From NCBI GenBank assembly GCA_021794235.1, contig JAJYRE010000019.1, positions 1 to 58,283 of the forward strand: a stretch of DNA of 58,283 nt, written 5' to 3'. Position numbers and translations under genes: made by a program. Below are positions 19,738 through 29,642 of this stretch, piece by piece. The notes beneath the pieces were generated by a model, which worked only from the letters and a program-made list of their open reading frames with translations, searched no databases and had not been told where the DNA came from. Every line of letters begins with the position of its first letter. Position 1 is the first letter of the stretch. This stretch comes from Nanobdellota archaeon. GTDB taxonomy: Archaea > Nanobdellota > Nanobdellia > Parvarchaeales > Parvarchaeaceae.

Positions 19738-22700
19738 ATGAAAGGAAAACGTAAAGTTTCGAAGAAAAGGGAAGAGTTTCACCAGCAGTCCGCCCTGGAA
19801 TACCTCATAAGCTGGGGCTGGATACTTATTATAGTTGCTGTATCACTTGCTATACTCTACAGTTTCGGAATATTCAGGGTTGGAGCACCACAGACTATAA
19901 TCAGCGGATTCCAGGGGTTATCCGTTACCAATGCGGAGATAAATTCGAGCATGTTTGTCATAGAGATAACCAACAATTTCGGTTCTCCTGTTAATATAAC
20001 TAACGTATCTGCTCAGATAGGAAGCTCAATATTCGATCATGCAGAGTGTGAACTGTCCATATTAACACAAGGCCGTACAACCTTTTGCAGACTGACGCTG
20101 GAAAATATATCAGGTACTGCCGTAACTTCAAGTGTAAATATTAATTTTGTCCCCTACCGTGCAAGGTTGGAACTTATATCCAACGGTACAGTAACCTCCG
20201 CCCTGATTACGGGTCCACTCGCCATCAATACACAGGTAACATACTTCATAGAGACCGGCCTTCCCGTCGGCAGCAATTTTTCCGTAACTTTCGGCGGTGC
20301 AACTGAATATCAACGTGTTTCCGCGGCAGGAGCAAACATAAGCTTTAACAAGCCATTCGGCACCTACCAATACGATGTCCCGCAGATAAATTATCAGGGG
20401 TGTGTAAGTGCGGCCACGCCATCATCTGGAAGTTCAGAAACAAGTACTGTAAATACCGTACCTTTCCTGTCAAACTGCACAACAACATTTATAGAGACTG
20501 GCCTTCCTTCGAGTCAGCAGTGGCATGTGGTGTACGGAGGGGTAAATTCCAGCGTTGCAAATACAGGTTCCAAAATACTTTTCACGCAGAACAAACTCAC
20601 CAGTGTCACATCCCCATCGGTTGTAGCATACAGCAATAATCTTGAGTGTTCATCTCCTACGAGTAATGTTCAGGAGGGCGCGACAGTAAGTTTGGGTTCA
20701 TGGACATGCACAACCACGTTTACAGAGTCCGGCCTTCCTTCGAGTCAGCAGTGGCACACGATATACGGAGGTACCAGCACAAGTAGCGTGAATACAAACT
20801 CGCCTATAACTTTTACACAGACTGGTGTAACAAACGTATCAAACTTTTCATCTACTGCGTACAGTAATTCTCTTTACTGCAATTCCTACAGTTCTCCGGT
20901 ACTATATCAGGGGGCTTCATACAATTTCGGAGCATGGAACTGTACTACAACTTTTACAGAATCAGGCCTTCTGTCAAATCAGCAATGGACTCTAAACTTT
21001 CTTGGAGCAAACTATACGGACAGCACAAATATCGCCAGTGGAACCCAGTCGGGTCCTATAACCATATTCCAGAGCGATATTTCATCCGTAGACACCACGA
21101 TCTCAACAAAAGCCTACAGCAACAGCCTTGCCTGTAATGAGGGACTGTCGCCGGTTTCGCAGGGCCAGACCCTTAATTTCGGCTCCTGGACATGCACAAC
21201 CACATTTACAGAGTCCGGAGTACCTCTCGGATCCAGCGGAAGCGGCATAAGCGGAACGTTAGGATGGTCAGGACTGCTTAACGGGAACAGTGTAGCCTCT
21301 TCAACATCCTCTTCCACTATAAGCTATGTACAGTCCGGTATAAGCACCATATCTTCACTAACAGCAGGAGCGGATACCAATGGACTTAACTGCGGAAGTG
21401 CGAACACCTATTCAATATACCCAGGAGGATCTGCTTCATTTTCCTCATGGAACTGTATAACATCTTTTTCAGAGTCCGGAGTACCTTTAGGATACTCCGG
21501 CGCGGGTTCCAGTACTACGGTTGGTTGGACTGCAGACTATCCCAGTGGAACGGCGATCAACTCTTCCACATCCAGCAGTTCTCTTACCTACAGAGAAAAC
21601 GGAGTTTCATCCATACTGTCCGCTAATTCGAATGCGGTAGTAAACGGTCTGAGCTGCAGCAGTTCAAACACCAACTCTCTTTACTACGGAGGGTCTACCG
21701 CCTTTTCTTTATGGAGCTGCGTGACAACGTTCGGATCGGGCATACCCTCATCGTACAATTCCTACACTTGGGGAATAAACTATGCTGGTCTTCCACCCAC
21801 TAGCGGAACCGGTGTCGGCAATGCAATATCGATTTCAACCACAGTCGGGACTTCAAACGGTCAATCCGCGACCATAAATAATCAACCAATCGATTCGGGA
21901 AGTCTTAGTGGTATAAGCTGCAGTTATAACGCTACAGGCAACTCGTACATGCAGGGTGGCAGTTTTACGCTTAGCGATAGCTACTGGGACTGTAAGACTA
22001 CATTTTCGGAATCGGGCCTCCCAAGTCCGAGTACATATTCGCCATACTATTGGAATATAACGTTCGGAAGCCAATTCCAGGGCGGGAATACCCCAACATC
22101 AAGCTTTACATTTAACAACATTCCTGCAGCAAGTGCAATAGGCTGGCGTACAGGGGGTACAAATTCACAGCTTGCACTTCAGACACAAGCTCCTTGGGTG
22201 GGTCCGATTAGCGGTACAGACGGCGCTGCATTTGGCGATACAAGCGGAACGCAGTCCATATCATTTACAGCTCCAACGTCAGCTGCGTACTACGGCCTTG
22301 TCGTTGTAATTGGTTCCGGTGTTCATGAGATAACCGCCGGATCCGAAAGCATAACTTCATCAGGGAGTACAAGCTCATGCTCTATCAGTTATATCAACGG
22401 TCCGACCGGAAGCATTTTCTCACCTTACGGTGAAACAGGGGCAGTTATCTGGTGCAACCCCGTTACAAACGGCGCGACTTACACTGTAAGCGTGACTGCA
22501 CACACCTCAGGCGCGTACATAGCAATTTCAGACTACTTTATACCCGAGTTAAACACCGCCCAGTATGATTACTTAAACTACTCCGGACAGGGCGGCCCCA
22601 CCGCAAACTGCGTCTCCGGCGGTACAGTGTGCCAGTATTACGCATACTCCGGAAGCACCATTACACCAGGAGGATTCACGAACACCGTTCAGTTCTGCGC

Positions 22701-23004
22701 CGGGGGCATCGGTGGAAACAGCGGTACCTACGAGACTAGCTTATCGATGTTCGCATTAAGCAGTCCTTATTACACTTACTCGATAGAGTCTGCAAACGGC
22801 AACTACGACGAGGCTATAACGGGACATTACAGCATAGGACCCGGTTCCCAATTGACCTGTTTTGCTAATGATGCGACGGAAAATACTGATACGGGGGAGG
22901 CAGTTGCCATGGTTGCGGCATATCCTCCGGGGTATCTAAGTTCAACTACAAGCGGGAGTTTGTATCCGGGGCAATCGACAACACTCTCATACGGACCGAC
23001 TTAA
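19738..23004 (+). CDS. Giant pilin-like surface protein (class III signal peptide plus about 8 ESGLP-type repeats)
   Basis: KKREEFHQQSALEYLISWGWILIIVAVSLAILYSFGIF followed by repeats such as CTTTFTESGLPSSQQWHTIYGG...YSNSLYCNS... Confidence 0.85.
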   Translation: MKGKRKVSKKREEFHQQSALEYLISWGWILIIVAVSLAILYSFGIFRVGAPQTIISGFQGLSVTNAEINSSMFVIEITNNFGSPVNITNVSAQIGSSIFDHAECELSILTQGRTTFCRLTLENISGTAVTSSVNINFVPYRARLELISNGTVTSALITGPLAINTQVTYFIETGLPVGSNFSVTFGGATEYQRVSAAGANISFNKPFGTYQYDVPQINYQGCVSAATPSSGSSETSTVNTVPFLSNCTTTFIETGLPSSQQWHVVYGGVNSSVANTGSKILFTQNKLTSVTSPSVVAYSNNLECSSPTSNVQEGATVSLGSWTCTTTFTESGLPSSQQWHTIYGGTSTSSVNTNSPITFTQTGVTNVSNFSSTAYSNSLYCNSYSSPVLYQGASYNFGAWNCTTTFTESGLLSNQQWTLNFLGANYTDSTNIASGTQSGPITIFQSDISSVDTTISTKAYSNSLACNEGLSPVSQGQTLNFGSWTCTTTFTESGVPLGSSGSGISGTLGWSGLLNGNSVASSTSSSTISYVQSGISTISSLTAGADTNGLNCGSANTYSIYPGGSASFSSWNCITSFSESGVPLGYSGAGSSTTVGWTADYPSGTAINSSTSSSSLTYRENGVSSILSANSNAVVNGLSCSSSNTNSLYYGGSTAFSLWSCVTTFGSGIPSSYNSYTWGINYAGLPPTSGTGVGNAISISTTVGTSNGQSATINNQPIDSGSLSGISCSYNATGNSYMQGGSFTLSDSYWDCKTTFSESGLPSPSTYSPYYWNITFGSQFQGGNTPTSSFTFNNIPAASAIGWRTGGTNSQLALQTQAPWVGPISGTDGAAFGDTSGTQSISFTAPTSAAYYGLVVVIGSGVHEITAGSESITSSGSTSSCSISYINGPTGSIFSPYGETGAVIWCNPVTNGATYTVSVTAHTSGAYIAISDYFIPELNTAQYDYLNYSGQGGPTANCVSGGTVCQYYAYSGSTITPGGFTNTVQFCAGGIGGNSGTYETSLSMFALSSPYYTYSIESANGNYDEAITGHYSIGPGSQLTCFANDATENTDTGEAVAMVAAYPPGYLSSTTSGSLYPGQSTTLSYGPT

Positions 23005-23006
23005 TT

Positions 23007-24284
23007 ATGAAAACTAAATCAGCGGTAATCATTGCGGTGGCTATAGTATTACTGGTCGGGCTTTTCGCGTGCTATGCTATAGCGTACATGCCTTTCGGAG
23101 GAACTCCGGCCACGCCTCTGCTTACAACTACATTCCTTCAATCCGGTCTTCCGCAGGGAAGTTCCTGGTCTATTACATTCAACAACGTTACCAAAATTTC
23201 TTCATCTAATTCAATAACATTCAAAACCATAAACGGAAGTTTCAAATTTAACATGTATGCGAATGAGATAAACGTCACTCCCATCAAAAACATAAGTGTC
23301 GGAGTCAGTCCGATGTGGATGACTTACTACCAGAACCTTGATGAGCTTCTTGTAACCAACGATGGCAGCAATACGCTCAGTGTTATCAACACAACAACGG
23401 ATGCGGTAGTTAGGACCGTTAAGGTTGGCTTATTCCCGGCAATACCGATTCTGGACAGTACACTTGGAGTAATATATGTAACCAACATGCATTCGGACAG
23501 CGTCACAGTAATCAATGCATCTAGTTTTAGTGTCATCAAAAATTTATCTACAGGATCCCTTCCCCTTGGCATCGCCCTGGACCCATCGAACGGATATCTT
23601 TATATCGGAAATTCCGGTTCAGGAACCGTCAGTGTAATAGACAGCGTAACCGGCGCAAATGTAACGACAATCAATGTAGGCGGTGCACCAAGAGGCGTTA
23701 CTTACAACCCGGCGAACGGTCATATCTACGTTGCCAATTACGACGAGAACAAAGTAAACGTGATAAACCCCGCATTAAATTCATTTTACAACATAACAGT
23801 CGGCACTAACCCTATGTGGGTCACATACGATCCATATAATCAGTACATCTATGTCGACGATTACGGGTCCAGCAATCTAATGTACATCTCCAACAATAGC
23901 GTCTTGGGTACGATACCTACAGGAATAGATCCGGTAGGTGTGGTATACGCAGGAAATCACCTGATTATGGAGATAAACTACGGATCCGGAACTGTCGGAT
24001 TGATAAATGACACAACAAACAGCGTTATGGTAAATCTGTATGTAAGCCTCACACCTGAAAAGGTTATCGGTAACTACACCAACCAAAACGGTACCTTCTC
24101 ATTCGTCACATACAAGAAGAACCTACCTATGTGGGCGATATACAACAATAATACGGGCCTGTTGTACATGACTTACTTCAGGACTAACTTCGTAAGGACA
24201 TTCAACATGTCTGTACTCCCGGATATGTATATCGGGATTTTATCTGCAGGCTCAAGCAGACAGATAAATTTTAGAAAGCCTTAA
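23007..24284 (+). CDS. Membrane-anchored YVTN-type beta-propeller protein with one ESGLP unit
   Basis: N-terminal TM; TTTFLQSGLPQGSSWSITFNN; repeated YLYIGNSGSGTVSVIDSVTGANVTTINVGGAPRGVTYNPANGHIYVANYDENKVNVI. Confidence 0.88.
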   Translation: MKTKSAVIIAVAIVLLVGLFACYAIAYMPFGGTPATPLLTTTFLQSGLPQGSSWSITFNNVTKISSSNSITFKTINGSFKFNMYANEINVTPIKNISVGVSPMWMTYYQNLDELLVTNDGSNTLSVINTTTDAVVRTVKVGLFPAIPILDSTLGVIYVTNMHSDSVTVINASSFSVIKNLSTGSLPLGIALDPSNGYLYIGNSGSGTVSVIDSVTGANVTTINVGGAPRGVTYNPANGHIYVANYDENKVNVINPALNSFYNITVGTNPMWVTYDPYNQYIYVDDYGSSNLMYISNNSVLGTIPTGIDPVGVVYAGNHLIMEINYGSGTVGLINDTTNSVMVNLYVSLTPEKVIGNYTNQNGTFSFVTYKKNLPMWAIYNNNTGLLYMTYFRTNFVRTFNMSVLPDMYIGILSAGSSRQINFRKP

Positions 24285-24365
24285 GAATCAGGGTGTTCTA
24301 CCCACAGAACTTTCTTCTGTTTGTGCCCTATATAAACTTTTTAAGCGAAAATATGGTATATTATT

Positions 24366-27197
24366 ATGCAAATCATTCCATCTTCCCATAATTCCAAAAA
24401 AGGCAGGTCTTCCCAATCGGCACTGGAATACCTGATAAGCTGGGGCTGGATACTTATTATAGTTGCTGTATCACTTGCTATACTGTACGGCCTTGGAGTA
24501 TTCAACATTAATAGTCCTAGCACTCTGATTACAGGATTTCAGGGGGTATTGGTAACAGAATCTGCTATTAATTCCAGTATGTTTGTTATCCAGGTATCCA
24601 ACAATTTTGGGACCACAGTTAATCTTACAAACATATCAATACACATCGGCACCCAGACATTCTCTGATTTTTCCTGTGAGATATCCATCTTATCACAGAG
24701 TGGGCAAACACTCTGCAGAGTTAATAATATAACTGCAAATGGGGGCAGCGTTTCCTCCAGCGTCAGAATAGATTTTTTACCCTACAAGTCCCCGCTTGTG
24801 CTGACATCGAATGGAACCATAGTATCCTCACTAATACACGGGAAATTGGCCATAAATACGCAGATAACGTATTTCGTAGAAAACGGGTTACCTATAGGCA
24901 GCAACTTTTCCGCTACTTTCGGCGGGACAACCGGACATAGTGAAGTACTCGCATCCGGGGCAAACGTCAGTTTTGAAAAACCATTTGGAATATACAACTA
25001 TTACATCTCTGTCGTAACATACAAAGGTTGTGTAAGTGATCCGACACCTTCTTCCGGAAGCTCGCGGACTAGTATTGTGAATCAAATATACTTTTCATCA
25101 ACGTGCACAACTACCTTTTCAGAAACCGGGCTCCCGTCCGGCCAGCAATGGCATGTTAAATACGGCGGTTTAAACTCTTCTTCCGGAAACACTGGTTCTC
25201 CCGTATCATTTACACAGACAAAAATAAACCAAGTCTCTTCCCCAGCGGTTGTTGCGTACAGCAATAATCTGACATGCAGTTCCACTTCTCAGAATGTACA
25301 GCAGGGCGGATCGGCCACCCTCGGTTCATGGACATGCACAACATATCTTAATGAGGACGGGCTCCCGTCCGGCCAGCAATGGCATATGCAGTTCGATGGG
25401 ATTAATTCGATCGCTTCCAATACCGGCTCCCTAGCTACGGTAAGTCAATCGGGAATTTCGACAGTATCCGCATACTCCTCTCAGGCTTACGCTAATAATC
25501 TAAATTGTTATTCCTCGACCCAAAATGCGCTTCAGGGTAGTTCAAATGTAAGTCTCGGCAGTTGGACATGTATAACAACCTTCTCACAGTCCGGCCTGCC
25601 AAGTGGATCCTGGTATGCAACATTTGATGGCACTTTGCCGACAGTCAGTACATCGTCGGGAACGACAGTTACGCAGAGCGGTATAAGCACCGTATCAGAA
25701 TATGTTGCAGAAGGGTACCCTACCGGACTTACATGCAACTCATACAATACCCCTTCGCTATACCAGGGTTCTACGTACACATTCAACTCGTGGGACTGCA
25801 ATACCACATTTACCGAATATGGTCTTCCGTCGAGCGAGCAGTGGTATGCAGTGTTTGGCGGAACAAATTCAAACACCGTAGCTACGGGCTCTACAGCTAC
25901 CGTAACGCAATCCAACATAGCTACGATTTCTACTCTTTCCGCCACTGCTTACAGTAACACTCTTGACTGCGCATCTAATTCTAAAAACGTAGAGCAAGGC
26001 ACGGCATCCCAAACTCAACTCGGCACGTGGTCTTGCGTTACAGACTTCCAGCAGATAGGTATGAATTACGGATCCGGTACCTACTATGTTAACTTTAATG
26101 GAACCGACACATCATCTGTAGCGTATAACACCGTTACTAGCGCTGTATATATGAACAACATGAATGTGGTAAACGCCCTGCCGGCAACAGCCTACAGCAA
26201 TAACTACAACTGTTATACGCCCACAAGTAACGTTTACCCCGGATCGCCGCCTGCACCATACGGCCAGTTCCATGGCTATGTCGTCATGACGAATTGGAGG
26301 TGTATCACTACCTTTAATAGCGGATTGCCCTCCCAGTACAGTGGCCTGATCTGGCAAGTTTCAGACGGCGGGAACTCTGCATACGGCTCAGCTACCAGTC
26401 CACTCCAGTTAACATTCACATCCTCATCTTTTCCCGCGACTTATTCAGTATCAGTAACCGGTTCTTCAACCCAAGCATCCAGCGCCGGAAAAGCCTTTGA
26501 CTGTTCAACCTCGGCATCCGTGCCATCCGGTCAGACATACTCCTTTAGTTCAAGTGATTGGACTTGCTATGATAAGTTTTATGAAACGGGATTACCAACG
26601 GGTTACACATGGAGTCTAACATTCGGGGGCGTCACAGGATCCGCATCTTCTGGTAGTTCTATAACACTCACAACAAATGCTGGTTACTTTGGAGATTCAG
26701 CGAAGGCGCCAGGACTGTCGTGCTCGCCAGCAACCAGCTTTACGACTCCGGCAGGCACTTCAGGATTGAATTCAAGTTTTGGTGAAAGCGGTATAGATCA
26801 ATGGGACTGCACAAATTACCTATATTTGACATCCGGGTCCCCTTTCCCCTCATCAACTTACACGGAAACTGCCACTAACAATTTCGGCTTTTCCGGCGAC
26901 TCATGTTCTACGTCATACACATTGAATTGGCAGAATAATAGGACTACTCTGCCCAACGGCGATGCGGGTTTGATATTCCAATCATGTCCTATCTACACCT
27001 CAAATACATATTCATGGAGCATCTGTGGCAGCGGAGGAACCACAAGCGGATGTGCGACTACGATTTTAGGCACCTGTGGCGACGCAGGGCTATTTTCAAG
27101 ATACGAGTGGACTCCCAACGTATCAAGTGCTAGCGGGGAGCCTTTGGGAACAAGTGATTTAATCGGTTTCTCGGTAAGTACGGGAGGGTGTACTTAA
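24366..27197 (+). CDS. Giant pilin-like surface protein, paralog of 19738..23004
   Basis: SSQSALEYLISWGWILIIVAVSLAILYGLGVF; same head and ESGLP-type repeats. Confidence 0.85.
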   Translation: MQIIPSSHNSKKGRSSQSALEYLISWGWILIIVAVSLAILYGLGVFNINSPSTLITGFQGVLVTESAINSSMFVIQVSNNFGTTVNLTNISIHIGTQTFSDFSCEISILSQSGQTLCRVNNITANGGSVSSSVRIDFLPYKSPLVLTSNGTIVSSLIHGKLAINTQITYFVENGLPIGSNFSATFGGTTGHSEVLASGANVSFEKPFGIYNYYISVVTYKGCVSDPTPSSGSSRTSIVNQIYFSSTCTTTFSETGLPSGQQWHVKYGGLNSSSGNTGSPVSFTQTKINQVSSPAVVAYSNNLTCSSTSQNVQQGGSATLGSWTCTTYLNEDGLPSGQQWHMQFDGINSIASNTGSLATVSQSGISTVSAYSSQAYANNLNCYSSTQNALQGSSNVSLGSWTCITTFSQSGLPSGSWYATFDGTLPTVSTSSGTTVTQSGISTVSEYVAEGYPTGLTCNSYNTPSLYQGSTYTFNSWDCNTTFTEYGLPSSEQWYAVFGGTNSNTVATGSTATVTQSNIATISTLSATAYSNTLDCASNSKNVEQGTASQTQLGTWSCVTDFQQIGMNYGSGTYYVNFNGTDTSSVAYNTVTSAVYMNNMNVVNALPATAYSNNYNCYTPTSNVYPGSPPAPYGQFHGYVVMTNWRCITTFNSGLPSQYSGLIWQVSDGGNSAYGSATSPLQLTFTSSSFPATYSVSVTGSSTQASSAGKAFDCSTSASVPSGQTYSFSSSDWTCYDKFYETGLPTGYTWSLTFGGVTGSASSGSSITLTTNAGYFGDSAKAPGLSCSPATSFTTPAGTSGLNSSFGESGIDQWDCTNYLYLTSGSPFPSSTYTETATNNFGFSGDSCSTSYTLNWQNNRTTLPNGDAGLIFQSCPIYTSNTYSWSICGSGGTTSGCATTILGTCGDAGLFSRYEWTPNVSSASGEPLGTSDLIGFSVSTGGCT

Positions 27198-27221
27198 AAA
27201 TGATAGACTATAAATACTGAA

Positions 27222-27833
27222 ATGGAACGAAGAAGCTTACTGATATCCAGTGTCATTATCGTGATAATCATCTTATTTGCGGCCTTTTATCTGGTCACAA
27301 CGCTAAATTCTAGCATTTATACAAGTAATAGCTCAAAAACATCCGAGTCCTATTACGCACCGTCTCTTCATTACTATAACAGTTCTTCGTTGGTGTTCAA
27401 CTCTACAAATCAGGTTTTTATAACAAATGTCACTAAACTGGGTGAGCAATTCCCTTATGACATTGCTGTTTTTATGTTGCCCAGATACGTGTATGGCAAC
27501 TATACAAATTCAGTTAATTTGAATGCGTCGAGCTACATAGAAGTTTTTCAAAATAAAACTAACGAAAGCATAGGGTATTACTACTCGGACATGATGCACA
27601 CATTAAGTTCATTGGGTATATCTAACTACAGCGTTAAAAATGGAACTACTTTAGGATACCCTTCTTTTTCTATGCATACATCGGTTAAGAACGCGCAGAT
27701 ATACCTAACCATAATAGGCGGACCGTATGGCAGATTTACATACATATCTATGAACAATCTGAATGCTTCGTTTTCATCTGAGATGAACAGTTCGCTGAAT
27801 CAAATTATGAGTTCACTTAACTTCTCGAATTAA
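27222..27833 (+). CDS. Hypothetical N-terminally anchored extracellular protein
   Basis: LLISSVIIVIIILFAAFYLVTTL signal anchor, many N-x-S/T sequons. Confidence 0.65.
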   Translation: MERRSLLISSVIIVIIILFAAFYLVTTLNSSIYTSNSSKTSESYYAPSLHYYNSSSLVFNSTNQVFITNVTKLGEQFPYDIAVFMLPRYVYGNYTNSVNLNASSYIEVFQNKTNESIGYYYSDMMHTLSSLGISNYSVKNGTTLGYPSFSMHTSVKNAQIYLTIIGGPYGRFTYISMNNLNASFSSEMNSSLNQIMSSLNFSN

Positions 27834-27925
27834 GGTTAATACCAGGATATTTTGGCTTGCTATCCAACGAATCCCAAAAGCAAGAGCTTTAAAATATAAA
27901 TTCCATTTTCGAGAGTTACGGTTAA

Positions 27926-28597
27926 TTATGTCCTGTATGACTTTCTCTCGTACTTCGAGTGTAGTTTCTCCAGATAGTTCGTTGTTTTCGTCAGATTTCT
28001 ATCCAGAACCTTTCCATTGCCATCGCAGAACGTCATATTCTGATTTGAATAGAACAATAGAATCTTTCCATTATCAGTGATGTACATATTATCTACGTCG
28101 AAAGTCCCAGTCGGTAGTTTATCGTACTGCCCATTCTTTTTCAGCGTGTCCTTTACAGCATCTAGCTGCGAAATAACGTCTTCAATGAGTTTCAGTTTGG
28201 ACAGTAACGAGTCCCTAGTCTTTTTACCATATCCCAGATGCAAAACTTCCCTTACGGGTTCGGCATTTTTTTCGTTTATAAGATATCCCCTGATATACCC
28301 TTTTTCCACCCCTTCGTCCAGTACCATACCTACCGGCTTCGAAGTATTCTCCGGAAGCATCTTGTTAATCTGTTTTAAGTTCTGGTACTCCTCCTTCATA
28401 TCCCTTGCTGGGAACGGGTTAAAAAGCGAACCAAATACACTTGGAGAGGTTATGGACAGGTATTGCGAAACGCGAGCATTGTAAGTCAGTTCGTCGATCA
28501 TTTTGTACGGGATGTCAGATAGGTTAAGATCCTTCATCCTAATGGCAATATCCTCGTTTATTATGCTATCAAGCCCTTTATCAGTTTTTTTCACCAT
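27926..28597 (-). CDS. Pseudokinase-like hypothetical protein (paralog of 5751..6605)
   Basis: INKMLPENTSKPVGMVLDEG...IRGYLI matches INSIIPENSQKPIAVLHNS...VGYLV; TGTFDVDNMYITDNGKILLFY in place of the catalytic loop and DFG region. Confidence 0.5.
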   Translation of the reverse strand: MVKKTDKGLDSIINEDIAIRMKDLNLSDIPYKMIDELTYNARVSQYLSITSPSVFGSLFNPFPARDMKEEYQNLKQINKMLPENTSKPVGMVLDEGVEKGYIRGYLINEKNAEPVREVLHLGYGKKTRDSLLSKLKLIEDVISQLDAVKDTLKKNGQYDKLPTGTFDVDNMYITDNGKILLFYSNQNMTFCDGNGKVLDRNLTKTTNYLEKLHSKYERKSYRT

Positions 28598-29486
28598 TTT
28601 TCTTCGCCTCCTTTCTTTTCATTGTCATAGAGTTCCATTTTGCCAGAACTCCAGCGAGTGCCAGTCTTCCTGCGTATGATGCGGTCTTTGAGGCCGATGT
28701 CACCTTTACTGCCATGGAACCGTAGTAATCTATGTAGTAGCCGCTTCCGAGCCTTGCCTGAAATTTGTACCAGTTGATTACATCAGTCGGATTTACAGAC
28801 ACGTGTCCCATCAGCATGCCTATAGGGTAATAGAAGATACTGTTAGCGGCCCATCCTACCAGACTAAGGCTGGCTAATGATTTCAGCGACCTTATCTTTT
28901 TGTTGAATATCATAGGTATCGCTGCGCCGGCGGCTAATACTCCAAATTTCCATATGCCGTAGCTGTGGCTCGTTGCCACAGGGCTGTTGTCAAGATATGA
29001 AAGAATAGTCGCCCCATACCCTGCAGTGAAGGCGTATGCCGGCAGGCTGCCAAGGTTGTTCTTTTTTATCTCAGGTAATCCGTCATTTTTTCCCGCGAAT
29101 TTGGAATTATATGCTTCCAGCAGCAAGTCAAAGACATTTTTTGATTTTACAGATACAGGTTTCTCTGGATAGTATTCTGTAAGTTTATCCTCTATGCTTC
29201 CTGCTCCTTTTTTGGAGTATTGTTCCACGTATATTCTCCAAGTCATTTCCTTTCCGTCGAGGGCGGTGTTCCTTAAGCCGATATAATAATAATTCCTGTC
29301 TTCCTTGTAAGCGCCAAGAACGATATCGATGCTGCTCGCATCGTCCAATCTAGCAGTGTATTCGAATCCTGCATCTCTGGCGCGTTTTAGAAATTTTTCT
29401 ACGTTTTTGTCAATCTTTGACTTGTCATGCATTTCTTTGTCGTCTGCATCTTTACCCAGATATGTCTCTAAACTTGTCGAATGCAT
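28581..29486 (-). CDS. Hypothetical membrane protein, operonic with the downstream pseudokinase-like gene
   Basis: 301 aa; overlaps the next gene by 17 bp; several hydrophobic segments. Confidence 0.6.
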   Translation of the reverse strand: MHSTSLETYLGKDADDKEMHDKSKIDKNVEKFLKRARDAGFEYTARLDDASSIDIVLGAYKEDRNYYYIGLRNTALDGKEMTWRIYVEQYSKKGAGSIEDKLTEYYPEKPVSVKSKNVFDLLLEAYNSKFAGKNDGLPEIKKNNLGSLPAYAFTAGYGATILSYLDNSPVATSHSYGIWKFGVLAAGAAIPMIFNKKIRSLKSLASLSLVGWAANSIFYYPIGMLMGHVSVNPTDVINWYKFQARLGSGYYIDYYGSMAVKVTSASKTASYAGRLALAGVLAKWNSMTMKRKEAKKNGEKN

Positions 29487-29642
29487 ATATTATTACTGGG
29501 ATATTCCTATATAAACCTTTTACCATTAAGAAATAACTAATTTAGTGTATATTATGTCTTTCCGGTCTCTTTACGTTCTCCCAGTACGTCCGATTTTGTT
29601 GTCCGATTAAAACTATAAATATACCAAATTTATCAATATTCT

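Noticed and set aside
19107-19754. 215-aa plus-strand ORF over the Ham1 gene
   Set aside because: Antisense to a recognisable NTP pyrophosphatase and runs into the next gene's start
24306-24322. Short hairpin acagaa-ctttc-ttctgt after the YVTN gene as a terminator
   Set aside because: Only 6-bp arms, AT-rich, and no convincing poly-T tract; too weak to call
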